A stretch of 64,000 bases of DNA from Chryseobacterium sp. FH1. Its GTDB lineage: Bacteria > Bacteroidota > Bacteroidia > Flavobacteriales > Weeksellaceae. The first letter of the stretch is position 1, and each line of letters begins with the position of its first letter. The notes under the pieces were generated by a model, which had not been told where the DNA came from, did not search any database, and saw only the letters and a list, made by a program, of their open reading frames with translations. Location: contig NZ_JPLZ01000006.1 in assembly GCF_000735135.1 (NCBI RefSeq), positions 1,736,001-1,800,000 of the forward strand. The letters are read 5' to 3'. Of the stretch, positions 9,249 to 17,920 are shown one piece after another. Made by a program: the position numbers and the translations under genes.

Positions 9249-10728
9249 AGCTAGATATTATTTGTTTGTTGGCTTCTATGGAGGCAATTTTCCCTGAGAT
9301 AATGCTTGGCGGAACACCTGGTCCTGGCACCGTCAATTGTCCTGTGTAAAAGAGATTTTTTATTTTTTTGTTTCTGAGAGAAGGTTTCAGAACTGCGGTT
9401 TGTGACAATGTGTTTGCCAATCCGTAAGCGTTTCCCTCGAAAGCGTTGTAGTCCTGTTTGAAATCCTCCAGACAGAAACTTCTTTTATATTCTATTTTAA
9501 GAATTAAATTTTCTGTGTTCGTGTGCTTTTCCAATCTGCTCATCATTTCGAGGAAATATTTTTCCCGCATCTGGTCAGAATCTGCAATTCCGGTGGCGAT
9601 TGGCATTAATAAAAATACATTTTCGCAGTTTTCCGGCGCAATGTTTTGATCGGTTTTGGATGGACAACAAACATAGAATAATGGTTTCGATGGCCATTTT
9701 TTATCTTCATAAATTTCTGTTGTATGGAGATCCAAATTGTTTTCGAAGAACAACGTGTGATGTTTCAGATTTGGAATTTTTTCCTTGATTCCCAAATAAA
9801 ATATCAGACAAGAAGGTGCAAAAGTTTTCTTCTTCCAATAATTATCGTCGTAATTTCTGTATTCTTTTGCAAGCATTTTACTTTCCGTATGTTGGTAATC
9901 TGAAGAAGCAATGATGGAATCGAACTCGATTTTTTCGCCGTTGACGATGAGCGCGTTTGCTCTTTTATCATTAACGATAATTTGCTCGACGTTCGCATTG
10001 AAATGAAACTTAACACCTTGTTCCATAGCGATTTCCTGCATCGATTCTATAATCTTGATGAAGCCTCCAATCGGATACCAAGTTCCTAATTTGTAACCGC
10101 CATAATTCATTAAACTGTAAAGTGCCGGAATATCTTTCGGCGAAGCACCAAGAAAAATCACGGGGAATTCCATTAATGTGATCAACTTCGGATTCGAAAA
10201 ATATTTGCGGACAAACTTGCTGAAATCTGTCAACAAATCCAGACTGAAGGCACTTTTCAAAATCTTAAGCGAAACAAACTCAAACCAAGAATTGCAGGGT
10301 TTCGTGACGTAATCTTTCATCCCAACTTCGTACTTGAATTGCGCATCTTTCATAAAATCGTCCAACCGTTTTCCTGCGCCTTTTTCGGTTTCTTCGAAGA
10401 GCGTTTTCATCGCTTCAAAATCTTGTGGAATCGCCATTATTCCATCCGAAAAGACCATTTCGAATTGTGGATCGAGTGGAACCAATTCATAGAAATCGGA
10501 CGCTTGTTTATTAAAATCATTAAAGAAATTTTCGATGATATCTGGCATCCAGTACCAACTTGGTCCCATATCGAAAGTGTAGCCATTGTCTGTCTGGAAA
10601 CTTCGCGCACGTCCGCCAACTGTTGAATTCTTCTCGAAAACGTGAACTTCGTGACCGAGTTTTGCGGAATAGGCGCTGGCCGACAAGCCTGAGAATCCGG
10701 AACCGATGATGGCAATTTTCTTTTTCAT
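9232..10728 (-). CDS. crtI: Phytoene desaturase
   Basis: FAD-dependent desaturase converting phytoene to lycopene. The 498-residue chain starts with the dinucleotide-binding motif GSGFSGLSASAYSAKLG (about 8-24) followed by the Glu of the beta-alpha-beta fold. It has the substrate segment GPSWYWMPD and ends with the carotenoid oxidoreductase signature NLFYTGQLTVPGPGVPPSI. Length fits CrtI. It is the first enzyme gene of the operon, 3 bp after the marR-type regulator, so regulator and pathway share a transcript. Confidence 0.95.
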   Translation of the reverse strand: MKKKIAIIGSGFSGLSASAYSAKLGHEVHVFEKNSTVGGRARSFQTDNGYTFDMGPSWYWMPDIIENFFNDFNKQASDFYELVPLDPQFEMVFSDGIMAIPQDFEAMKTLFEETEKGAGKRLDDFMKDAQFKYEVGMKDYVTKPCNSWFEFVSLKILKSAFSLDLLTDFSKFVRKYFSNPKLITLMEFPVIFLGASPKDIPALYSLMNYGGYKLGTWYPIGGFIKIIESMQEIAMEQGVKFHFNANVEQIIVNDKRANALIVNGEKIEFDSIIASSDYQHTESKMLAKEYRNYDDNYWKKKTFAPSCLIFYLGIKEKIPNLKHHTLFFENNLDLHTTEIYEDKKWPSKPLFYVCCPSKTDQNIAPENCENVFLLMPIATGIADSDQMREKYFLEMMSRLEKHTNTENLILKIEYKRSFCLEDFKQDYNAFEGNAYGLANTLSQTAVLKPSLRNKKIKNLFYTGQLTVPGPGVPPSIISGKIASIEANKQIISSYEKTI

Positions 10729-10731
10729 AAT

Positions 10732-11406
10732 TTAATTTTTCCCGAAAGAATAGTCTTGGTAAACGGTTTCTAGTAATTTTTCGCTGTTGATATTTTTAGA
10801 AAATATGGGCTGATGGAACTTTTCTAATTTGTCGAGGATTCTTATTAATTCCATTTTTTCGGAATGGTTTAGATTTCCGCTGACAATTTGTGTGGCGTTT
10901 CTAATCTTTTCCATTTGATTGTCTAAGGCCAATTTTCCAGCTTCAGTAATGTTAAGAACTTTGGATCGCTTGTCTTCTTGGGAATTGGATTGTTGAATCC
11001 AACCTTGGTTTATTAATCTGTTGATGATCAAGATTCCGGAAGATTTGTCGTGGATATTTTTTTTAATTAATTCCATTTTTGTCATCGATCCAAAAGCTTT
11101 GAGATTGATCAAATAACTGAATTCGTCCTGCGTTTTAAAGTCCGAACCTGCGATGGCGGATTTGGAGTAAGTTTTCGCATAACGATTGAGATGTACTAAC
11201 AAAGTGCTGATAACGCTTTCCGGCGATCGACCTTCCTCTTTTCCTTGCCAAATTTGTTCAGTGGATTCGGAGTTTCTTTTGTCGAGTTCCTTATCTGCGA
11301 TCCAGGATTTGAAACCATTGATGTCATTAGCATAAAAATGATCCTGATTTTGAGAATCAAATTTTTCCGCCAGACCGATGATTTCTTTGATAAAGGTGAA
11401 TTTCAT
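10732..11406 (-). CDS. MarR-family regulator leading the carotenoid operon
   Basis: Winged-helix regulator of 224 residues. The MarR domain lies at about residues 60-190 and includes the recognition helix and wing (SSGILIINRLINQGWIQQ, then SQEDKRSKVLNITEAG). The N-terminal 50 residues are an extension of unknown role. The gene precedes crtI by 3 bp and is co-oriented, so it probably controls its own operon. A perfect inverted repeat 60-92 bp upstream of the ATG is the candidate operator. The ligand is unknown. Confidence 0.88.
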   Translation of the reverse strand: MKFTFIKEIIGLAEKFDSQNQDHFYANDINGFKSWIADKELDKRNSESTEQIWQGKEEGRSPESVISTLLVHLNRYAKTYSKSAIAGSDFKTQDEFSYLINLKAFGSMTKMELIKKNIHDKSSGILIINRLINQGWIQQSNSQEDKRSKVLNITEAGKLALDNQMEKIRNATQIVSGNLNHSEKMELIRILDKLEKFHQPIFSKNINSEKLLETVYQDYSFGKN

Positions 11407-11465
11407 TTGTGCTTTATTTTGTGTTTTTATGTACTAATTATTATGCCAATTGTTCATTAATATCC

Positions 11466-11498
11466 TAAAATTAGACAAAAAATGAGTCTCTAATTTTA
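11466..11498 (-). promoter_or_regulatory. Candidate operator of the carotenoid operon
   Basis: Perfect inverted repeat with 10-bp arms, TAAAATTAGA and TCTAATTTTA, separated by 13 bp. It lies 60 bp upstream of the marR-type ATG in the gap shared with the divergent TPR gene. On the minus strand one arm contains TAATTTTA, close to the -7 box TAnnTTTG. Binding here could block the promoter. Confidence 0.45.
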
Positions 11499-11628
11499 TA
11501 AATCGTAAAAAATCTTAATTACGATCAGATTTATGTTAAGGATTTCTAAAAAAAATTAAAATTTGAAAAGAATAAACATTTATGGAATCGTTATTGTGAC
11601 TTAACTAACAACATTAAAACAAAAAGTT

Positions 11629-12186
11629 ATGAAAACGGAAATGAAAAGTTTAATGTTTGGATTATCACTGGTAGCAGGAAGCTACCTAACAGCCCAAACA
11701 GCACCGACCACGAATGATACTGTAAAAATGGAAACGACTGCAAATGCGAAAACCACAGCAGTTATAAACCCAGCCATAGAAGCCTTGCAAAAGCAAATTG
11801 CGACAAAACCGGATGATACGCAGACTCTGGTAACTTTGGCGACTGCCTACCAAGATGCTGGAGATTGGAACTCCGCCATCGCGACTTGGAACAAGATCAC
11901 AACCATCATTCCAGATTGGGCGCCAGCATATTACAGTATTGGGTATGCAAACCAATCGGCAAAGAATAACCAAGGTGCGAAACAGGCTTATGAGCAATAT
12001 ATTGCAAAAGTAAAACCAGAAGAAGTGGAAGCTTCGAAACAAAATCTGGGTTACGCATATTTCTTTATCGCATTCCAAGATAAAGACACCGATAAGGAAA
12101 AAGCAAAACAATATATCGCAAAATCTTTGCAATACGACAGTTCAAACCAAGATGCGCTCAACTTGAGCAAAAGCTTGATGAACTAA
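11629..12186 (+). CDS. Exported tetratricopeptide-repeat protein
   Basis: Small periplasmic or secreted TPR protein of 185 residues. It has a signal peptide (about 1-22, ending SYLTAQ) and then two to three TPR units (TLATAYQDAGDWNSAIATWN and a second unit from PAYYSIGYANQSAKNNQGAK). TPR proteins are scaffolds and no enzyme motif is seen. The gene is divergent from the carotenoid operon and ends in a terminator shared with the convergent DUF4349 gene. The function is not predictable. Confidence 0.75.
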   Translation: MKTEMKSLMFGLSLVAGSYLTAQTAPTTNDTVKMETTANAKTTAVINPAIEALQKQIATKPDDTQTLVTLATAYQDAGDWNSAIATWNKITTIIPDWAPAYYSIGYANQSAKNNQGAKQAYEQYIAKVKPEEVEASKQNLGYAYFFIAFQDKDTDKEKAKQYIAKSLQYDSSNQDALNLSKSLMN

Positions 12187-12209
12187 TTTTCAATACACTA
12201 TTTATATAA

Positions 12210-12240
12210 AAAAGACGCTTAATTTAAGCGTCTTTTGTTT
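12210..12240. terminator. Bidirectional terminator
   Basis: 11-bp perfect hairpin (AAAAGACGCTT, loop AATTT, AAGCGTCTTTT) with T-rich flanks on both strands, between the convergent TPR and DUF4349 genes. Confidence 0.8.
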
Positions 12241-13178
12241 TATATATTATCTTGCGAATCCTTATTTTCAGGAGGGTTTTGGTTTTTGTTGTTTTTCTTT
12301 TTGTAGAAATAATAACCAATTCCAGCAATCAGGAAAACTGGCCAAAAGGGTAGGAGAAAGAGCAGAATACTTCCGATGACATTCCAGCCAGAGGAAATTG
12401 CGTCCAAAGATTTGGAACCGAAACTTTTGTCATTTTCATTTTCAGTTGGATGGAGTTTGTTGCCGTACAAAGTGATTTCGATGTCGCACATTTTGTTTTG
12501 ATTGTAATCATTTCCGACAATCTCGACATTCTTGTTTTTCACGCTTCCAAGATCTGCCAATTCCTCCACCAGATAATCGAATTTCTGAAGCGGAACTTTT
12601 GCCGTGATGTAGTAAGTTTGGAATTCATCATTGCTGATCAGATTTTCGGTTTTGATGTTTCCATCATATTTTCTGATTTGTTCCTGCACCAGATATTTTC
12701 CCGTTGCAATATCATCCACATTGATTTCTACATAACCTTTCTTCAGAATTGAAGCAGGTTTCGGCTCTGAATTTTGTATTGGTTTGTCTCTGTAAACGAT
12801 TTTGTTTACCGTTTTGGTGACAGGTTTTGGAATTTCTTTTTTGATGGAATTTTTAATTGAATCAATATTAGAATTAATTTTTTTCTCATCGATTTCCTTC
12901 TTGAATTTCTCAACATTCTCACCAATTGAATCGATTTTATTCTTGCTGTTTTCAAAAGCTTTCTCGATTTCCTCTTTTTTTTTGATGAGATCTTTAGCTT
13001 TCAAATTGACAGAATCTACAATCGTGTTGGCAGTAGAATCAAATTTCTCTACACTTTCTGAAACATTATCTACTAGAGAATCTGCACTTGCGATGGTGTT
13101 GTTAGCTTGTTCTAAATCGGACTTCTTACACATTGTCAATGTGCTAAGGACGAACACGGTAAATATTAATTTTTTCAT
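12240..13178 (-). CDS. DUF4349 membrane lipoprotein
   Basis: 312-residue envelope protein. The N-terminus is a lipoprotein signal (LSTLTMC lipobox). A long charged coiled-coil region follows (about 25-120). A DUF4349 domain (about 145-240) carries the typical segments YVEINVDDIATGKYLV, TAKVPLQKFDYLVEEL and DIEITLYG. A C-terminal membrane helix (LLFLLPFWPVFLIAGIGYYFY) is followed by a Lys/Asn-rich tail. The domain is common in Gram-positive and Bacteroidota envelopes and its role is unknown. The gene stands alone. Confidence 0.82.
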   Translation of the reverse strand: MKKLIFTVFVLSTLTMCKKSDLEQANNTIASADSLVDNVSESVEKFDSTANTIVDSVNLKAKDLIKKKEEIEKAFENSKNKIDSIGENVEKFKKEIDEKKINSNIDSIKNSIKKEIPKPVTKTVNKIVYRDKPIQNSEPKPASILKKGYVEINVDDIATGKYLVQEQIRKYDGNIKTENLISNDEFQTYYITAKVPLQKFDYLVEELADLGSVKNKNVEIVGNDYNQNKMCDIEITLYGNKLHPTENENDKSFGSKSLDAISSGWNVIGSILLFLLPFWPVFLIAGIGYYFYKKKNNKNQNPPENKDSQDNI

Positions 13179-13355
13179 TTTGGATAATTTTGTTGATGTA
13201 AAACTACCAAGGCTGTGAAAAATTAATTTGTAAATGAAAGGGAATGTTCTTGTAAGGTTTTAATTGGTTGAAAATGAATAATTTGTGATTGATTTACAAT
13301 TAATTTACAAAGAATAAGACAGATGAAAAGTTATGCTTATTACATTATTCTTTTG

Positions 13356-14029
13356 TTATTTCAAATTTTCTTTAAAAACAATAATAAATTTATGTAGCGG
13401 AAAATAGAAACTTATTAATATCAACCAAATAGTAAGAGTAATTGATGCTTTGGCTAAAAAATTTGATTCTTGCCAATTCTTAATTAAATCTTTCAACAAA
13501 ATAAATTCTAATATAAACGGAGCTAGTGTTAGAATTATAGTTAAGGGAAAAATTAAAATTGCACCTAAACAACCTAAAACTGATTTTCCCTTAAAAGCTA
13601 GATTATTGATTTCAGAGTAAATAGAAAAAGGGAAGATACTTCTGACAAAATCATCCATTTGGATGTGTTCATTTTTTGAATTTTCCTTTTCAATTTTGTA
13701 ATAATATCTACTGTAAAATTCAAGACTTTTATGACTATCTGCTTTATGAGAACTAATTAAACGTATCTAAATATAACAAAAGCAAAAGCTAATGGAAAAA
13801 ATAATTTTATTGTCTCTAAATCATTAATTGTCAAAGGTCCAATCTCAAAATTTTCTAATTTAGAAAAATTTAAAATATAATAAAATAGAAAGCTAATTAC
13901 CATAATAATACCTAAATAATTACTTTCCTTAGCGATCTCTCTAGATTTTTCAACCAAAATATTAATGTGATTAATTATTTTATCATCATTACAGGAACTA
14001 ATAATTTTAATAATATCTTGCTCTTTCAT
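13356..14029 (-). pseudogene. Frameshifted gene for a multi-pass membrane protein
   Basis: Two adjacent reading frames look like halves of one gene. The first starts at the ATG at 14029 (MKEQDIIK) and ends at 13757 with FAFVIFRYV then stop. The second is open from about 13766 down to 13356 and holds residues LISSHKADSHKSLEFYSRYY before its first in-frame Met at 13658. Adding one T to the TTT run near 13759 (minus strand GTTTAA) joins them into a protein of about 223 residues with roughly four membrane helices. The region is more A+T-rich than its neighbours. I do not recognise the family. A sequencing error would explain it equally well. Confidence 0.6.
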
Positions 14030-14080
14030 AAAATTTTGGTGTATATCAAATATAATAATATTTATTTTCAATTTATGATA

Positions 14081-14107
14081 AAAAATTCCGCAGAAAAACT
14101 CCGCGGA
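14081..14107 (-). terminator. Terminator of prfC
   Basis: On the minus strand TCCGCGGA and TCTGCGGA form an 8-bp hairpin with one mismatch, followed by ATTTTTT. It lies 10 bp after the prfC stop. Confidence 0.7.
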
Positions 14108-14116
14108 TCATATATT

Positions 14117-15712
14117 TTACTCTGCCGTAGCAAACTCACTAATGAAATGCAACTTCACATTCGGAAACTTCTCCTGCGTCATCACGATTGTGAAAGATGA
14201 ATCTGCCAGGAAAACCAATTGGTCATATTTATCTCGCGCCAGGAATCTCTGTTTCAATCTTGCAAACTCCTGGAATTCCTCAGATCTTTCATCCGCCTCA
14301 ACCCAACAAGCTTTGTGGATTCCAATTGGTTCATAAGTACATTTTGCACCATATTCGTGCTCCAAACGGTATTGGATGACTTCGTATTGTAGCGCTCCAA
14401 CCGTTCCGATGATCTTTCTGTTGTTCATCGTCAACGTGAAAAGCTGAGCTACACCCTCGTCCATCAATTGGTCGATTCCTTTGGCTAACTGTTTCGCTTT
14501 CAACGGATCATCATTGTTGATGTAACGGAAATGTTCTGGAGAGAAATTCGGAATTCCTTTGAAACTGATCTTTTCACCAGCCGTCAAAGTATCGCCAATC
14601 CTGAAATTTCCTGTATCGTGAAGTCCCACGATATCTCCTGGGAAACTCTCATCCACAACTTCCTTTTTGTCCGCAAAGAAAGCGTTAGGAGAGGAGAACT
14701 TCATTTTTTTGCCTTCTCTTACAAGTAGATAATTCTCATTTCTTTTGAAAGTTCCGGAAACGATCTTCACAAACGCCAAACGGTCTCTGTGCTTCGGATC
14801 CATATTTGCGTGAATCTTGAACACAAATCCAGTAAAATTTTTCTCTTCAGGTTTCACCACTCGCGTCGAACTTTCCTTTGGCTGAGGCTTCGGCGCAATC
14901 TCGATGAAAGCATCCAACAACTCACGAACCCCAAAATTATTTAAGGCAGAACCGAAGAAAACCGGTTGCAGATCTCCTTTCATATAGTCATCTCGGTCAA
15001 ATTCCGGATACACAGATTCCACCAATTCCAATTCCTCCCTAAGTGTCGCCGCCGCTTTTGCCCCAACCAACTCATCGATTTGAGCATCATTGATGTCATC
15101 AAATTTTATCGCCTCACCAACTTTCTGTTTTTTCTCTTCCAAAAACAATTGGATATTCTTTTCCCAAATATTATAGATCCCTTGGAAATCCGCTCCCATA
15201 CCAATTGGCAAAGAAAGTGGCGTCACGCGCAGACCCAATTTTTGCTCCACTTCATCCAGCAGATCGAAGGCATCTTTCCCTTCACGGTCCAACTTGTTGA
15301 TGAAAACCAACATCGGAATATTTCGCATTCTGCAAACCTGGACCAACTTTTCTGTCTGTTCCTCAACACCTTTTGCGACGTCGATCACGACGATCACGGA
15401 GTCAACGGCTGTCAAAGTTCTATAAGTATCTTCAGCAAAATCCTTGTGACCTGGCGTGTCCAAAATATTGATCTTGTGACCTTTATATTCAAAAGCCAAA
15501 ACCGAGGTCGCTACGGAAATTCCTCTCTGGCGCTCGATTTCCATAAAATCGGAGGTTGCCCCTTTTTTGATTTTGTTGGATTTTACCGCGCCCGCTTCCT
15601 GGATCGCTCCTCCAAAAAGAAGAAGTTTCTCTGTAAGCGTCGTTTTTCCCGCATCGGGGTGAGAGATGATCCCGAAAGTTTTTCTCCTGCTGATTTCTTG
15701 TTCTAAAGACAT
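14117..15712 (-). CDS. prfC: Peptide chain release factor 3
   Basis: Translational GTPase that recycles release factors RF1/RF2 from the ribosome. At 531 residues it has the normal length. GTPase motifs are intact: SHPDAGKTT (about 17-25), the DTPGHKDF segment and NKLD. The N-terminal phrase LLLFGGAIQEAGAVK and the RF3 domain II/III regions (FGSALNNFGVRELL, then VGALQYEVIQYRLEHEYG) distinguish it from EF-G. It is monocistronic with its own terminator. Confidence 0.97.
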   Translation of the reverse strand: MSLEQEISRRKTFGIISHPDAGKTTLTEKLLLFGGAIQEAGAVKSNKIKKGATSDFMEIERQRGISVATSVLAFEYKGHKINILDTPGHKDFAEDTYRTLTAVDSVIVVIDVAKGVEEQTEKLVQVCRMRNIPMLVFINKLDREGKDAFDLLDEVEQKLGLRVTPLSLPIGMGADFQGIYNIWEKNIQLFLEEKKQKVGEAIKFDDINDAQIDELVGAKAAATLREELELVESVYPEFDRDDYMKGDLQPVFFGSALNNFGVRELLDAFIEIAPKPQPKESSTRVVKPEEKNFTGFVFKIHANMDPKHRDRLAFVKIVSGTFKRNENYLLVREGKKMKFSSPNAFFADKKEVVDESFPGDIVGLHDTGNFRIGDTLTAGEKISFKGIPNFSPEHFRYINNDDPLKAKQLAKGIDQLMDEGVAQLFTLTMNNRKIIGTVGALQYEVIQYRLEHEYGAKCTYEPIGIHKACWVEADERSEEFQEFARLKQRFLARDKYDQLVFLADSSFTIVMTQEKFPNVKLHFISEFATAE

Positions 15713-15831
15713 AATAAAATTTGAGACTGCAAAAATCGTGTTTTTTATCGAATTCTGAAAATCGAGTTTTCGAGATACTAATTAGGAGCTATCTGACCAA
15801 GTCCAAAAGATATTTTTATTTTTAATTAGGA

Positions 15832-15932
15832 GCTATTTCCCGCTTTCCGTTGCAATCTTTTTTGCAGACGATTTCCCTCTCAATAGAACTTTCAGTAAAC
15901 GCAAAAAAGGATTTCCACTGCAATCGGGGCTA
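15832..15932. repeat. Dispersed flavobacterial repeat A, copy 1
   Basis: Element running from AGGAGCTATTTCCCGC to GCAATCGGGGCTA. Its arms carry AATCTTTTTTGC and GCAAAAAAGGATT, which can pair. A second, diverged copy lies at 36430-36545 and shares the segments AATCTTTTTTGCAGACGA and GCAAAAAAGGATTTCC. A truncated head (TTAGGAGCTAT) lies just upstream at about 15782. Similar elements are abundant between genes in Flavobacteriia. Confidence 0.7.
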
Positions 15933-15994
15933 GGGATTTTGTTTGTAAAAGAAGCTTTCCACTAAAAAAGAAGATTGTCAATCCTAACCCGAAA

Positions 15995-16139
15995 CACTTC
16001 GACTCCGCTCAGTGTGACAAACCCAACTCAGATTTCCAACATCAATCCATTGTCATTCCGAGCGGAGTTGAAGACTTTTCAATCTTATTCAAAGATTTCG
16101 AAAGACATTAGCATTGTCAGTCTGAGCGGAGTCGAAGAC
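15995..16139. repeat. Repeat B cluster (TCTGAGCGGAGTCGAAGAC)
   Basis: Three copies: 15995-16019 in reverse orientation (CACTTCGACTCCGCTCAG), 16050-16080 forward and diverged, and 16114-16139 forward. Reverse and forward copies can form a long stem. A degenerate fourth copy is at 16293-16319, and a further inverted pair is at 41299-41370. Confidence 0.65.
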
Positions 16140-16190
16140 CAAATACTGTAAAAGTATTCTTAAATTTAATAACATAATTATGAATAATAA

Positions 16191-16250
16191 TCTCTCGCAG
16201 ATTTACAGCATAAAAAAATCAGCCTAATCTGCTAAATCAGCGAGAGTTTT
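16191..16250. repeat. Repeat C stem-loop (TCTCGCAGATTT type), copy 1
   Basis: Imperfect inverted repeat from CTCTCGCAGATTTA to TAAATCAGCGAGAG with an A-rich loop. Related copies lie at 26224-26300 and 37603-37677, with a half copy near 48512. Confidence 0.65.
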
Positions 16251-16348
16251 AAAAAATCATACTTGTGAGAAGAAAGAAATTAATTCGTTAGAATTGTCAG
16301 TCTGAGGCTCTCGAAGACATATAAAAACTAAAAATTCATATAAAAAAA

Positions 16349-17875
16349 TCAATCCCTCAAAACTCGATACTCTGGGTCTTCAATAATATTAATAGCCACC
16401 ACATTTTCCGCATTCTTTATCAACCGCAAGCAATCAGAACTCAAATGCTTCAACCGAACAGTTTTCCCTTGACTTAGATAGCGTTCCGTGATTTTATTCA
16501 GAATATCAATCGCAGACATATCCACCACACGACTTTCCTTGAAATCAATAATCACATCTTTCGGGTCATCCATCACATCAAATTTCTCAGCAAAAGTTGT
16601 CGTTGAACCAAAAAACAACGGGCCGAAAATCTCATAATGTTTCACGCCATTATCATCAATATATTTCTTCGCACGGATTCGTTTTGCACTTTCCCAAGCG
16701 AATACCAGAGCGGAAATAATGACACCAATCAAAACTGCCAAAGCCAAATTGTGAAGAAAAACGGTAATCAAGGTCACAACAACCATCACAAAAATATCAG
16801 ACTTCGGAAATCTCTTTATCGCTTTAAAACTTGCCCATTCAAACGTTCCAACAGAAACCATTATCATTACGCCAACCAAAGCAGCGACAGGCATTTTTCC
16901 AATCACAGGCGCTCCGAATAGGATGATAAAAAGAATAACCAAAGCAGCGATAATTCCAGACAATCTGGCTCTCGCGCCAGCCGAAAGATTCACCAAAGTC
17001 TGTGCAATCATCGGACAACCGCCCATTCCGAAAAAGAATCCGTTGAGAATATTGGCGGTTCCTTGTGCAACGCATTCTCTGTTGCTATTTCCTTTGGTAT
17101 TTGTAATTTCATCAACCAAATTTAAAGTCAACAAACCTTCCGTCAATCCAACCGTTGACATTATCAAAGCAAATGGAAAAATGACCTTCAAAACTTCAAA
17201 AGACATCTCGACATTCGGAATGTGAAACGGTGGAAAACCGCCAGCAATATTAGCAATGTCACTTACAGTCTTGGTCTGAATTCCGAAAATCATTACCAAA
17301 GCAAAAGTGACCGCAATCGCCACCAAAGAAGCCGGAATTTTCTTTGTCAATCTTGGAAAAATTAAAATCACCGAAATCGTCAATGCGACCAAACCAAGCA
17401 TTATATACAAAGGACTTCCGAACAACCAACTTTCCGAACCCTGGATTTTAAACTGATTGATTTGTGACATAAAAATGACAATCGCCAAACCATTTACAAA
17501 GCCGTACATCACAGGTTGCGGAACCAGCCGAATGAATTTCCCCAACTTAAAAATCCCCACGAAAATCTGAATGATTCCAGCCAAAACCACGGTCGCAAAA
17601 ATATATTCGATGCCGTGAGAAATCATCAGTGGAATCAAGACAATCACGGTTGCACCAGCGCCACCGGAAATCAAGCCGGGCCGTCCGCCAAAAATTGCTG
17701 TGACCAATCCCATTATGAAAGCGGCATACAAACCTGTCAACGGCGAAAATCCAGCAAGAATGGCAAACGATAAGGATTCCGGAATCATCGTCATTGCAAC
17801 GGTGAGTCCAGCGAAAATTTCGTTTCTGTAATTTACTTTTTGAGAGAAATCAAAAAGGTTGAGAACTTTCTGCAT
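16349..17875 (-). CDS. SulP-family anion transporter with STAS domain
   Basis: Inner-membrane anion (sulfate, bicarbonate or similar) transporter of 508 residues. It has ten or more membrane helices with SulP signatures (MIPESLSFAILAGFSPLTGLYAAF near residues 32-55 and GGAGATVIVL near 72) and a C-terminal STAS domain (about 415-500, with VIIDFKESRVVDMSAIDIL). The conserved Ser/Asp patch of STAS is present. No carbonic anhydrase or sulfur-assimilation gene is adjacent, so the substrate is open. It is probably monocistronic. Confidence 0.9.
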   Translation of the reverse strand: MQKVLNLFDFSQKVNYRNEIFAGLTVAMTMIPESLSFAILAGFSPLTGLYAAFIMGLVTAIFGGRPGLISGGAGATVIVLIPLMISHGIEYIFATVVLAGIIQIFVGIFKLGKFIRLVPQPVMYGFVNGLAIVIFMSQINQFKIQGSESWLFGSPLYIMLGLVALTISVILIFPRLTKKIPASLVAIAVTFALVMIFGIQTKTVSDIANIAGGFPPFHIPNVEMSFEVLKVIFPFALIMSTVGLTEGLLTLNLVDEITNTKGNSNRECVAQGTANILNGFFFGMGGCPMIAQTLVNLSAGARARLSGIIAALVILFIILFGAPVIGKMPVAALVGVMIMVSVGTFEWASFKAIKRFPKSDIFVMVVVTLITVFLHNLALAVLIGVIISALVFAWESAKRIRAKKYIDDNGVKHYEIFGPLFFGSTTTFAEKFDVMDDPKDVIIDFKESRVVDMSAIDILNKITERYLSQGKTVRLKHLSSDCLRLIKNAENVVAINIIEDPEYRVLRD

Positions 17876-17920
17876 AAGAATTTGAAAATGCGAAATTAGG
17901 GAGAATTCTGGCGGGAAAAT

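Larger units (their letters stand above)
15713..16348. other. Repeat-rich intergenic region between prfC and the SulP gene
   Basis: 636 bp without a plausible gene. It contains one long copy of the AGGAGCTATTTCCCGC repeat, four copies of the TCTGAGCGGAGTCGAAGAC element in both orientations, and one TCTCTCGCAGATTT stem-loop. These elements recur elsewhere in the window. The region appears to be a landing place for dispersed palindromic repeats. Confidence 0.7.

Noticed and set aside
14966-15706. Long plus-strand frame of 246 codons opposite prfC
   Set aside because: Exact antisense of the well-conserved prfC gene. The product has no recognisable domain and is rich in His, Phe and Ser, as expected for a shadow frame.
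15995-16319. Insertion sequence remnant or attachment site
   Set aside because: No transposase fragment or direct target duplication was seen. The copies match short palindromic elements found elsewhere in the window.
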